A DNA stretch of 64,000 bases. Origin: Symbiodinium kawagutii (Eukaryota > Sar > Dinophyceae > Suessiales > Symbiodiniaceae). The stretch covers positions 80,221-144,220 of the forward strand of contig VSDK01001179.1 in the NCBI GenBank assembly GCA_009767595.1, written 5' to 3'. Position 1 is the first letter of the stretch, and each line of letters starts with the position of its first letter. Shown here piece after piece: positions 29,470-41,635 of the stretch. The notes beneath the pieces are model-generated. The model searched no databases. It saw only the letters and a list, made by a program, of their open reading frames with translations, and had not been told where the DNA came from. The position numbers and the translations under genes are program-made.

Positions 29470-31068
29470 CTGAGGAACTGATCCAACTGATCAGCGGTTG
29501 CTCAGCAGGTTAACATTATAAGCTAACTGCTCAGGTTTACTCACCAAACTGTTTATAAACCTAGTCCAGATTGGTCTTCAGAGCGGTAATGATTATAACA
29601 AGGGAGTACGTTACAGTCAGGATGATCATTTTAAGTCCTACGAAAGTTTCCATATAAACAATGTGTACTTGTGCGGAGATGTACTCAAAAGGGCTATCTG
29701 TTCGTAGGTTCACAAGCTCGTTGGTGAATGGTCATGGTCACTGACAGTAAAAAAATGATTCACCACAATTATCAGCGGATAATTGCGCTGACATCATTAT
29801 CGCCCCTTTCTCGACCAAACGCTTATTTTCGACCTGCCATTGTTGGTATATCACCCAATTGTTGCTGCGTCTCGAAGAAAATTCAACAACCATCAATACG
29901 ATCAATGGCCCTCAAGCCTAACCAGCGATGCCTAGTCGGTTCACGAAGACATAGATTCCAGTAATTCCCACTGACAAAACACCAGCTAATGTGTCAGATC
30001 GCCTTTGCTGCAATTTTCACAGGCTCGGGTCTGCGTCCCACGAACATTTTGTTGGTCCTGATCCTCTATCCTTGTGTTTCCAGTTGGATAGAATCCAATT
30101 TGGCACCATGCCTCATGGCTTGCTGGGAGTAAACCAGAGCTCTTTGCTTGTTTGTGTGCTTGTCTGATTGCTTGCTTGATCAGTTGTCAATCGATTTTTT
30201 CAACTGTTTCAGTGATTTGATCCATGACTGATTGACAAGTCCTTGCTTTTCCAAACGGCCATTGCCATGATTCTTTGTTGATCCAATTCCTACAAACTAA
30301 CAGCTTGACCCTCCCAAGTCTGGGTTGGATCACCAGTTTCGGCACTTGGGATAAGCTTCAGGTAGGATCCATGTTAGTTTCCAGGCGGAGAAATCACTTC
30401 AAGGTTGAATCCCAACCTTTCCAATTCCCAACTCGACCCCCCAACCGGGCCACCTCTCCAGTGTGTTCCAGCTCGCTGGGTGATGATAGCCTTGGCTATA
30501 CTGCATGATTGTCATCACCCAGGATGGGATGGTCTTGGAATGATAGCTGGTTTCGTAGACGTTTGGCTCATAAACATCAACCATTGAAGGGCTTGTCAAG
30601 CACCTATTTCTGGGGCAGGCTTCCCATCATTCTCCGAAGGTCTGTTGGGTATTGACTGAATGTGAATGTGACGCGAAATTCCAGAAATCTGCCCCAAAAT
30701 GAGAAAAAAAAAACAGCTGTGCGCTGAAATGTGAGTGCGTGGGTCCATTTGTCTGCCAAATGTGGGTTGAATGATCTTGCTGGAATCTTGAGGAAGCAAG
30801 GGAGTTCACCCCAAGAGGAATCCACAATGCTGATAGAATTGAAGCAATGAGAACCATCCTATGTTTCTGCGAGGCGGGGATAGTTAATCTATTTGGTAAG
30901 GAACTTCTGCATGATACTTCCTTCCTGCTGGTTCCTTAAGCTTTCAAAGCCTTGCTGTATGATTGCTGACCCAGAAACGCTAACGGAAAACCGACCAACC
31001 AACATCTACCAACATCCACCAGCTCCTACGAGATCCTACCAGTAGCAGTGCCTGGAAAGTCCCACCAA
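29470..31068. other. Spacer, nothing supported
   Basis: AT-rich to balanced sequence with short ORFs on both strands but no segment combining splice sites with protein-like composition. Confidence 0.5.
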
Positions 31069-31588
31069 NNNNNNNNNNNNNNNNNNNNNNNNNNNNNNNN
31101 NNNNNNNNNNNNNNNNNNNNNNNNNNNNNNNNNNNNNNNNNNNNNNNNNNNNNNNNNNNNNNNNNNNNNNNNNNNNNNNNNNNNNNNNNNNNNNNNNNNN
31201 NNNNNNNNNNNNNNNNNNNNNNNNNNNNNNNNNNNNNNNNNNNNNNNNNNNNNNNNNNNNNNNNNNNNNNNNNNNNNNNNNNNNNNNNNNNNNNNNNNNN
31301 NNNNNNNNNNNNNNNNNNNNNNNNNNNNNNNNNNNNNNNNNNNNNNNNNNNNNNNNNNNNNNNNNNNNNNNNNNNNNNNNNNNNNNNNNNNNNNNNNNNN
31401 NNNNNNNNNNNNNNNNNNNNNNNNNNNNNNNNNNNNNNNNNNNNNNNNNNNNNNNNNNNNNNNNNNNNNNNNNNNNNNNNNNNNNNNNNNNNNNNNNNNN
31501 NNNNNNNNNNNNNNNNNNNNNNNNNNNNNNNNNNNNNNNNNNNNNNNNNNNNNNNNNNNNNNNNNNNNNNNNNNNNNNNNNNNNNNNN
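31069..31588. other. Assembly gap, 520 N
   Basis: A run of 520 N. Any translation across it is meaningless. Confidence 1.
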
Positions 31589-33151
31589 AAATAACCTTGT
31601 GCCTGTAGGTTCTGGGGGGGTGAGGAGGGGCTTAGTATAGGACGGGCTTAGTGTTGGGAGGGAATCACAATGACGAACAGGGGATACGACCGACAATCGT
31701 GAAGAAGTCGTATTGATAATTCGTACTGGGATGAAAGAGTACTGACAATAATCACGTACTATGGGAAGGATATGTAAAGAAGTGATTAGGTAGTGTCAGA
31801 ATGGCATTGTAAGAAAGATTTGTTCGTCAGTCTTGTCAGTACTGAAATGTCGCTATGATGGAAACATGACAAAGCCAAAAAGCAAGTGGTAACTAGCATC
31901 AAAAACCACGGCCTCAAAGTTCAATCCAGCCAATCGACGAACAGCTGTGTTTTGACACTGCTCCGATCAACAGCTGTCATAGTGGTAGCTTCCCGCCCTA
32001 AAGTGTTGTCCGACACGGGTACCGATTTCTGACCCTTTGTCAGATCATGTCATGTGGGAGTTTACAACTCACCGGGGTCCCTACGTGTATTGATGCATGT
32101 GCATACATGTATATCCACATGTGTGTATGTATTCAAAACTGCTTGTGTGTGTGTGTGTGCATGTATGTGTGTTGGAACATCTATATCCACTTTCGATCCT
32201 GGTGACAACACAATATGTAGCCGTCCGCATGGGAAGGGCAGTCCCACATGAACCATCCCAAATGAAGAGTTCTGGTTGGGAAGCTGCCAATTGCGGGTAT
32301 CCATGATGTCTGGACAAGCCAGCGTTTGGATGGGACGGTCATCGCGAAATCATCCTGGGCCGGATGGCATACTGTATTCCAACTAGCTGTGTAAACTCTG
32401 GTCAACCACCATCCAGCGTGGCTATCCGGCCATCCCACCAAGATTGCAAACCATGATTTTCAATGGGAAGCAAGCTTATGTAAGCGTTTTTATATATATA
32501 TATACAAATATTCACATGTGCTTAAAACAACGGATACCCGTGCTTTGGGCAAGCAACATGACGCTTCTTTACTGGTCATGTTACCCTTGGATGTGGACCC
32601 TTGAAAAGTGCATGATATGTGCAATTTGAAATAAAGGTGGCATTTGCAATAAAAGTAATATAATCAAACAATATCCAGCGACAGAACGGTTGGGCCAGGT
32701 TGTCTCAAGTTTGTGACAACTGGCTCTTCAGAAGTTCTTGGGATTGAAGATCCCAGAGATCGCTCATCGTCCTTCACAACGAATATGATTTCCGGATGGT
32801 TGCGGATGCCTTGTTCGCAGCCATTGTGATGTACCGACAGTTGAGCAGAAGTGAGAAACCCATCAATCTTGCCTCACCGGTCGTCACTTTAGGATTCAAA
32901 CGTCATGGCAGGTAGATGGCACCGACCCAGCATACTTACTTGGCACCTTACTACCTCTGAAAGAGAAAACATGTTGGGTTGGCACCGTCCACAGGCCGCA
33001 CTGAAGCCACAATCAGCAACCCACGAGACCTCTTTGGCATCCACTGGTTGGCATGCGGCCAAGCAATAGCGAGAGTAGTCTACCTCATACAGGACTGGAA
33101 TGAAAGAACTGGGGAATGAGCTATGTGCACGTATGTAGGTAGTCATTCATC

Positions 33152-33199
<48 letters not shown>

Positions 33200-33200
33200 C

Positions 33201-33268
<68 letters not shown>

Positions 33269-34308
33269 TATTTATGTATGCATGTGCGCATGTGCGCATG
33301 TCCGCGATAAATTTCTCAAGAAAGGGGGAATCATGTGGAATCTGTATGTCCCATGATGAGGATTGACCTACTGTTCTATTCATTGGGAATTGCTATAGAA
33401 TTGCTATACCTTGCACTATCCACAACAACCAAACAACCAATCGACTCACCAACTACATAATCCGCAACCGTACAACAGAAAGCAAATTGTGCCCAAGAAG
33501 CCGGCCAGCAAATAAACAAACAAACATTGATGCTACATCCCTAGCTGACCAAGCTAGCCATGAACCAACCACTTATTGACTCAACAAGTCGCCTACTCAG
33601 TGATTGACCCCAAATGCTCTTGACGGCGGTACAGTGATGGTCAGAGGCGGCACGTTTTTGTGTTGGTTATCTTCAAGTCCTGGCCATAGTTGTCCTAATC
33701 TTTCTTAAGCGTGGCTAATCATCAGTATTAGTGATCATATTAGTATTCGTTAATCATAGGTGACAATGGGTGACAACGGTTGACAGCGGGCGTACACACT
33801 ATTAAGCGTTCTACAACACTGATGTTCAAGGTCTTAGCCTAGTATGCAGGGGTAAGTCCAGAGCAAGCGTGAAAATAGTGATTCACCGTGGTTAATCGTT
33901 GCTTTTGCAGTGACTGAAATAGAAAATAGCAAGGCTGGTAAAGATTGAAAAAACTCAGCCAATTTTCTGCGGATCAAGTTGTGAAGAATCTCCCATTTTG
34001 CATGACAAATCGTGTAGATCCATACCCATACCTGTCAATTGTTTATCATCATCTCCCATTCTTAACTTGTACCATCCTTAACCAGTATTCACGATAAATC
34101 ATTCAGTTGTATTGCCCATACTTACCCGTTAATACCCCGCAACCAGCTGCATTTTTGATAATCTTGAGCATGATGACCCATGATTGACCACTATATTGAC
34201 CATCATCAACCATTGGTCAGTAAGATTATTCACCATTGATCAACCACTAATCATTCTTGACCAGGATCTGTTGGATCGTTGGTCGCAACCCGTGCGCAAG
34301 CTTGGCAC
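31589..34308. other. Spacer with simple repeats
   Basis: Contains TG-rich DNA (32095-32170), a short TA run (32491-32503) and the ATCT microsatellite. No coding segment is supported. Confidence 0.6.
33153..33269. repeat. (ATCT)n microsatellite
   Basis: About 29 tetranucleotide units with one interruption (CTACC near 33198). Confidence 0.97.
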
Positions 34309-34376
34309 CTCATCATGCACCGCAGCGAAGGAGGCTTGCAGCACGGCGCCAGGAGCACACAGCTCGCAGTGCTTAC
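34309..34376 (-). CDS. Candidate exon, Cys pair and helix
   Basis: A pyrimidine-rich CTTTGCCAG acceptor and a GATGAG|GTGCC donor bound 68 nt, phase 1 to 0, encoding KHCELCAPGAVLQASFAAVH then DE. Isolated from other exons. Product unknown. Confidence 0.35.
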
Positions 34377-34414
34377 CTGGCAAAGTGGTTGGGAAAATAA
34401 TGGTTGGTGAACAA

Positions 34415-34499
34415 TGGTTGAGGTGGGTTGAGGTTGGTTGAGGTGGGTTGAGGTTGGTTGAGGTGGGTTGAGGTTGGTTGGTTGGTTGAGGTTGGTTGG
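34415..34499. repeat. 20-bp tandem repeat
   Basis: AGGTGGGTTGAGGTTGGTTG repeated about three and a half times with a 3' degenerate copy. Part of the wider TGGTTGA repeat family. Confidence 0.85.
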
Positions 34500-37202
34500 A
34501 TGGTTCATGACTGATGAGTGATGATTGATGATGGCTGATGAGAATAAAAAGTGGTTCATGACAGTATTCATGATGATTGATGAGGGTTAATATTGGTTGG
34601 ATGATTGATTACAATGCTGGTTCAGATGATCAATGATGGGTAACGATGGTTGGCAAATGGTCGATCAGCTGGGAATGTCATAATCTATATACTATCTACA
34701 ATATTTTACTAAGTGGTATTCAAATGAAGGTCGTGGTAAGCGCTTCCTTTGTCGGACGACGTGACTTGATCAACATTTTTCATAGGCAATCTTTCGTGGC
34801 TGGCTGTTCATGCCACGGAGGGCACAACTGTGTTAAAAAAACATAAAATAACTGTCTGCACCATTCAGATCCGTTCAGTATGAATGTTGACCTCGGTGAA
34901 GTTCAAGAGGGCAAATCCAGTAAACAACAAAAAGACGAGAAGTTAGACAAGAACAGCCATGTTTGATCATGTTCAATCAGATCATGACAGTTCATAATCG
35001 CTGTGACTACCGCAGTTCATGACCATTCCCTAGCTGAGTGTCAGCCTGGCCCCCTTCGCCACGATCGCCACTACCGTGGCCTTGTGGCATGCAGTCCAGC
35101 CCACCATTGCGGCTCACAGCACCAGCGCAGCAGCTGCAATCGCAGGAGTCCAAGATGGGATGGCTGCTGTTGCTGGCCTCGTGTGGGTGCATGGGAATCT
35201 ACCAACGCTGCAAACTAAACTACGAAAAAACACGAGAGTGAGATCCAAACGTGGGTTCAAAACGGCAACAATATCCATAAGAGTCTGGCTCCCAGTTCTT
35301 AATGAGGCAAGGTAAACCGATAGGCGAAATCGACAAAAACCGACCCATGGATAGTTTGAACACTGGCCAGATGAAAGGGAATATTCACGAGGCAACCCAG
35401 GAGATTGCAGGATACCACCAGATGGCTGCTGCGCACAATGCTCTGGAAACGCGGCAACTGAACATCATTAACCGCAGATGGCCATTTTCCAACCATGTGA
35501 AACGAGAAAGATAAAGTAGATCAATCAAACACCAAAGTCTTTTTCTGGCAAGGCAGAAGTGGCACTGCTAAAACACAAGTTTATTGGAATCTGGGCTACC
35601 AATTGCCCCGAGATTGGATGCAGTCCAGCTCTCGTTAAAGGTAATATGTTTGGCTTCCCCAAACCGTTGCTTCATCAATGACCTCTCGCATCACAGAACC
35701 AAAATTCAACCCTCAAAGCTGCTACATCAAAAGATCCGCTTGGCTCTCTTCTGGTGTTGCTGAATTGCCTCCGACTTTTTCAGTCATGCCCTACCAACAA
35801 GAAGGTCACATGTAAGATGCAGATGCTCAAGGCAAAGTGTGGAAAGGGCGGTGGTCAAATCATTTCCAGACACTGTTGATTGTGTGCCAACTGCAGTCCT
35901 CATCCACAATTCTGCCTTCATCCACAATTTGGTTGCCATTGACATTGGATCATCGACAATTTTGCGGCTGGAGTTGACATCCAATCCAATGACACCAAAG
36001 GGTTGGCAGGAGAATCACCATTCCAAAGCAAGAGCTGTTGATATGCAGTGGCGAGAGACTCGGATGGATTTGGACCACACTGATTGGCTTCAGTGAGTAC
36101 TTGCACGTGGCAGCAATGGTGCACAAGTACAACTGGACCAACAACAGCAGGTTGGCTCAGGTTGGGATAACCACAAAGTATCAATCGTAGCATATCCTCC
36201 AAACAAGGACTTTGTCCGAATTCACATTTGAGCGATGAAAAAACGCACAGGTCTCATGCCAAAGAGCTGCTCGATGGGTTTCATACCGACCTTCACCAGC
36301 CACAAGCCAGGTAAAGAAAAATAATTCTGTACATAGTTAGATTGGCAATCAACAAACTAAAGAATGAACAACCAGCCAAAAAACCAACCAGGCAACCAAC
36401 CTATCAGAAGTTCTTTGAACGGTTTGCGGACTCCCAGCCCTGCCTGTCGTCTTGAGACGATGGCCTCCACAATTGTGAGGAGCAGCAGCAAAGCTGCACC
36501 TGGCGTGCGAGATGATCTCATCGTCTGCCCATCACTTGGTTCTTGCTATGGCTATCCTCACCTTCTCTGGTGGCAAACCTGCAATAAGAAAATGCCAAGC
36601 TGGTGCATTCTCTGTTGAAGCTACCAGAAAAGGCAGGGCTTCGGAAATGCAAAGTCCAAGCTTCATAATCTTCATATGGCTAAATTTGTCAAACCAGCTC
36701 GGAATTCAGGGTACCAAGCTGGTCATATGAGAACTGAAATTGGCCCGATCTAAGGCCTCTGACCCATCAATTGCTTAAAGTGAGATGGTCAACCATGGGC
36801 TCATGCATTACAATCACAACGGAAAGGACGGACCCATTTCCACCATCGTAAGTGATCGGTCACATGGGTGGTGCAATACCGGTTGCTACACCTCTTTGTG
36901 GATACATCAGCCCGATCAAATCTGAAACCTGAAAAATTGATTCTCCAAAATGATGGAACACTTTTTGGTTCTTTGACAGATTAGAATAGCATATAGCATT
37001 TTATGCAAATTGATCAGCAATTTTTGGTTCCATGATAAATGCAAAGTGAATTTATCGCATTCTTTGTTGATAAATTCACCAGCTGTTTGTCAATCTGTTG
37101 CTCAGTGAATCAAGCGTTGAGTATCAGAAAAATGAATCACTACATCTGGCAACCTGTTTCACGAATGAGTTCCCCGCCTCGCTTCATTTTCCCCCGCGGC
37201 GG

Positions 37203-37221
37203 CCGCGCAGGCTCTGCGCGG
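37203..37221. other. GC-rich hairpin
   Basis: CCGCGCAG and CTGCGCGG form an 8-bp perfect stem around a GCT loop, inside a C-run/G-run island at 37170-37265. No function can be assigned. Confidence 0.6.
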
Positions 37222-40200
37222 GGGGGAAATCTGCACAGAGTTCCCCCGCCCCCCCACCGGGGCCCGTGCGAATCTGAGCCCATCCAGAAAGGAGCATACA
37301 CAAAATCACCCATGGTGGGTAAACCGTGAGTATTTTTGATGATGGGGCATCACTATGCCTGCAAATGTCTCTATATGGTGAATGAGGGGCGATGATGATT
37401 ATGATGGTGAACCACAATTGATTATACAAGCACTACTGACAACGCATAAAGTCACCTCGACTTTGCCTACACATGTTCTTCCGCATGGAACTCCGCACTC
37501 CAACTACCCCAAAAAGGCACCTCAACTTTTTGCCCAATGGAACTCCCCGTTACTTGATAAGTAACTATGTGCTTGTCGGGTTTACTTACATCAACTGTGC
37601 TATTTATTTGGTGTGGTGCGAAAAAAGTATGGACATTTTCAAAATGATCTGAATTCACCAGACTTTTGATTTAAATCAGAATGGAACTCCGACTGATTCT
37701 TAGGTTTTTTGAATTCACTAAAAGGCGTTCCCTGTAAGAAAAGATCCACGCTCATTAGGGTCCAAATTATGGCTTTTGGAACCAGACCTGGCCGAGACCA
37801 GAACGAGACTAGAAAGCTCCCATTTCCACAAACCAATGCTCTTCAATGTGCACGCCCCATTCCTTCTATGCAGCCTTCACGTCGAAACACGCAGCAGGGC
37901 GCCAAAAGCACAAATCCAAAGCTCCAAGGTGCCCATATACATAAATACAAATCATCATAAGAATCATAAGCACATGTAAATACATGATCAAGCATATAAC
38001 CAAACACATAGTATCAATAGATATACTCTCTGCTGTTACTGATAGCATCACCTCATGGGTGCACTTATTCGGGTCCAGCTCCACAGTTATTCCCCATGTC
38101 CATGGTGAATAGGGGTGGATCTGATGTCCATGGGCCAATGATAACCTACAGATTCACCCCTGCTTTCAGAGTACGCTTCAATGCTTCATCGATTCACAAC
38201 TTCCCCTGCTGCAGTTGGGTCAGAGTTGGCTTTCTGCACCCAATGGCTATGGAGGGCCTGTAGAAAATGAGTCATTGAAAGTCATTGAAAGGTGGCTCAG
38301 CTCAGAGATGTTTCAACCGATTGCAAACCCTTGTAGGTGGTTTTCTTTGGTCCGTTTTGCGGCCGGTGGCCATTGTGATCCGCAATAGTTTTGTTACCAG
38401 CCACTTCGTGAGCACAATTCGATGGTTTCTGAACACAGCGGTATCCCCAAATGATCCTCTACATCAACCATTTACAGGAGCAACCCTAGCATTTTGGGGG
38501 GTTCCCTATTTTGAGAAGTCCCCCGGTTTGCTTGGTTATGATTTGTACCCCTGGTGGACCATTGTAACTTTTGGAACTGGCAGTTAACCTTCCTGGATGT
38601 AAACAACCCAAAGGGCGAAGTAGTGACAAAAGATTTGGGGAATATCCCCTCGGTGCATGAAAACAATAGATGATAGCCAATCATCCCAAAACTATGGTGA
38701 TCTTGGGGAACCACAATTTTGGCACATCACCATTTCATATCATTCCTAGGCATATCATATCTTTAAGCTGCCATCAACAAACGGGTTGATCAGCAATCTT
38801 GACAACCAGCAATCATGCCGTAAACATGATAGAACGCCTCCAAAAGTGTCACAGCAGAAAGAGAGGTGGCCAACACAGCAAGTGGACAGTATACTCCCTG
38901 CCAACGATAGCAAGAACCACCACCATCAACCACCACCAGCAACCAACATCCAACCACTTCATAGCAAAAGCCACCATCACCAGCTGTCAGTGGCCCATAG
39001 ACTTTCTTTTGAACGATGGGCGATTCGAGTCACATGTCTGGGACATCGCTGAAGTCCTGAAGGCGAAGTTGATAACTGGGATGTTCCGTCAAGGTCTTCC
39101 GTCAAGGGAACAGATGGTGGATAATGGTGAATGATCAATGGATATGAATAGGAGTTATAGCTGAGAATGATGAGTTAATCATGGTTGTTCATGGTTGATG
39201 ATGATTGATCGCTGCGATTTGGAATGGTTGTTGTGGTCGATAATGTTCGCTTGCTGGTTAATGATAATGATGGTTAAGATAGCTGCAGTACTGCTGCTTG
39301 ATGATGCTTGATGATGTTCATGGCAACGGTTGACAAAGAATGCTACAGCGAAATGGTTTGCATGAATTGATAATTGCTCTTCGGGGAAACTATCCCCTCG
39401 ATAATCGTGCACATACACTAATCCGCCTAGAATAGCAGTTTCCGCAATATATCCTGGGGCGATTGTGACTGGTCCCCTGGGTTTCGTTCCAACGTGCAAA
39501 GGCTTAAGCTGCATGCCTTGTTGGGCACATGACATGGTCAAGGTTCCCTAACCAGGCAGCTTCCAACAGGCCTCGCTCACAAGTTCCAGAACTCGGCATT
39601 TGGATGTCGCTAGGTAGCTGTATACCCACAAGACCAGCGCCGGCTGACCTTCTTGGAGACTTGATTGGTGGGATTCACAGATTGGAACTGATGCCAGCTA
39701 TTTGGCGGGTAGTCCACTAGTAAATCCAATCAACCAAGGCGCTTGACATTGCTGGGCTGGTCACCAGTGATTGGAATAGTCACCTGTCAATAAAGACCCA
39801 GCAGTTTCATGGCTCATTCATTCAAGGACCACCACCACCACCACCACCACCACCGACTACTCAACCTGCTCAACATGGCCGCGTCACAACCAGGACCTGC
39901 GCACGTTTTCCGCAAACCGTGTCGCGGTTGGACTTGAGGCCACTTTTCTGCCGCCAGCCGCAGATTTTCGCGGCTGAGAATGCGTTTGGGATGGCGGTTA
40001 GCCCACTTAGTGGCTCGGCTCATCATGTTTCTTGGGTAACTTTGCTGAGAAACACGGGCAGTAATCCGCTATTTCTGAGGATAGAAGGGGACAGAAACCC
40101 AATTTGTGAAGAACCATACACTCTCTTTTTGCAGTTCATATAAACTGTATCCTCGTATTTTCAAACAGATTGAAGTGATGCATGCTAAACGAAAGTACCA

Positions 40201-40570
40201 AATGCCCAAAACCAGTCATTGATTTTTCCTGAATGTTGAATCTACACAAATGGCACTTTTTGGGTATCTTTGACCCATCTTAATGCGCTCAGTCGTGGCA
40301 CATCCAGTAGTCACGGATGTTTCTTCCCACGGGTAAACGGTTCATGTCGGCATTCAAACTGCATGAGGCGTCCGCTTTGATGTGGTAGCCCACATCGGTA
40401 AACAGCTTCATATACTGCCTGATCCGGGAGCACATGCATGATGTGCAGTTGTGCACGCTTCTTCTATGCATAGACATGTGCATAAATGCATGTGCACATA
40501 TCAAAGTGCCTGTCTGCTTATACGTTTGCTCAAAGAAAGTGTGAAAAACACTGGCTATGCTCAGTGATTT

Positions 40571-40634
40571 GGGGCTTGGGGTTTTAAAGTTTGGGTTTAG
40601 AGTTTCCATGTGTTAGGGTTTTAGGGTTTAGGGT
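40571..40634 (+). repeat. Interstitial telomere-like repeat
   Basis: GTTAGGGTTTTAGGGTTTAGGGTG at 40611-40634, preceded by looser variants (GGGGTTTTAAAGTTTGGGTTTAGAG). The unit matches the TTTAGGG telomere type known from plants and dinoflagellates. Confidence 0.65.
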
Positions 40635-41141
40635 GCAGGGCTCCTTGATTTTCAGAGTTTCAAAACAATGGGCCTGCGCAGGGTTTTTGAACATTTGGCA
40701 GGACGAACTTCTGGGCAGGTCTTGTGAATCCGGGCAAAGCCCAGGAGTTTGCCGCATACATACATATACTACACACATGAATTTGCATTGACGAGAGAGA
40801 TAAGGATGTGTGTGTTCCCTTGCTGTCCATATATGTGACTGTATGGTATACATCTGTGTATGGAGCTTTCAATGTACGCATGCACTAATGAATGAAACCA
40901 TGAATGTGCACGAATGTGTAAAAATTTAGAACTCTACGTGCATGCATATGTGTTCTTTACTCGTCTATTTGTGCCTAGATGTTTGCAAATGCAACTACAC
41001 GCAGCCATGTTATATATTATATTAATAGTTCAATTCATACACATATATAACTATTGTATGTATACATCCTGCATATAAATGTCTACATTAACAATTAGAT
41101 ATAAGGAGAGAGAATGGCAAAAAAATACGTATAATGTAATA

Positions 41142-41170
41142 ATGTATATATATATATATATATATATATT
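41142..41170. repeat. (TA)n microsatellite
   Basis: About 14 TA units flanked by AT-rich DNA. Confidence 0.95.
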
Positions 41171-41635
41171 TTTATGTAGATATACAAACTTATGCCTGCA
41201 AAAGTGTCACAAGACACCACTCGACTGCGTCTGCTTTGAAGCGCCAAGATGCGCAGGCGAACAGCCCTGCATCGTGCCCCAGACTTCACTTTGGATCAGA
41301 TGGGGTTTCTGCTTCAGGAGCTCACCTGAGAGAAGCAACACCAGCTGAAAACGAAGTTCTGGTGACGGTTTCAGTTGTGGTGATGAGTGATGATTTCATC
41401 GGGAAATCCATGGAATTCTACATGAAACCCCTGTGATCCGCAACCTTCCTACGGCAAGAACTACAAGGATGAGAGCAAAACAGGAACCGGGCCACAACGA
41501 AATTTTTGGCATGAGCTTAGAGAATGAGCAAACTTTGATTACAACAGCAACCAACACAACCGAGCTCACCAATAAAAATCAGCACCACCAAAAACACTTA
41601 CCCCACCATTCAACAACAAAAACAACTACCGGAAA

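Larger units (their letters stand above)
34500..41635. other. Long spacer or intron, no firm gene
   Basis: TGATGG-type low-complexity stretches (34500-34640, 39120-39330), (ACC)n at 39828-39854, telomere-like DNA at 40.6 kb, TA repeats at 41142-41170 and CATACATA-rich DNA at 40730-41060. GC-rich patches at 35.05-35.17 kb and 36.44-36.58 kb could be exons but read well on both strands or break phase, so they are not called. Confidence 0.5.

Noticed and set aside
30980-31696. ORFs spanning the N run
   Set aside because: Most of their length is undetermined sequence.
35038-35190. Ala-rich exon candidate
   Set aside because: Both strands give plausible Ala-rich readings with usable splice sites, so no strand or frame can be chosen.
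36444-36578. Two small minus-strand exon candidates (hydrophobic helix and LPPEKVRIAIARTK)
   Set aside because: Splice phases of the two do not match with any clear donor.
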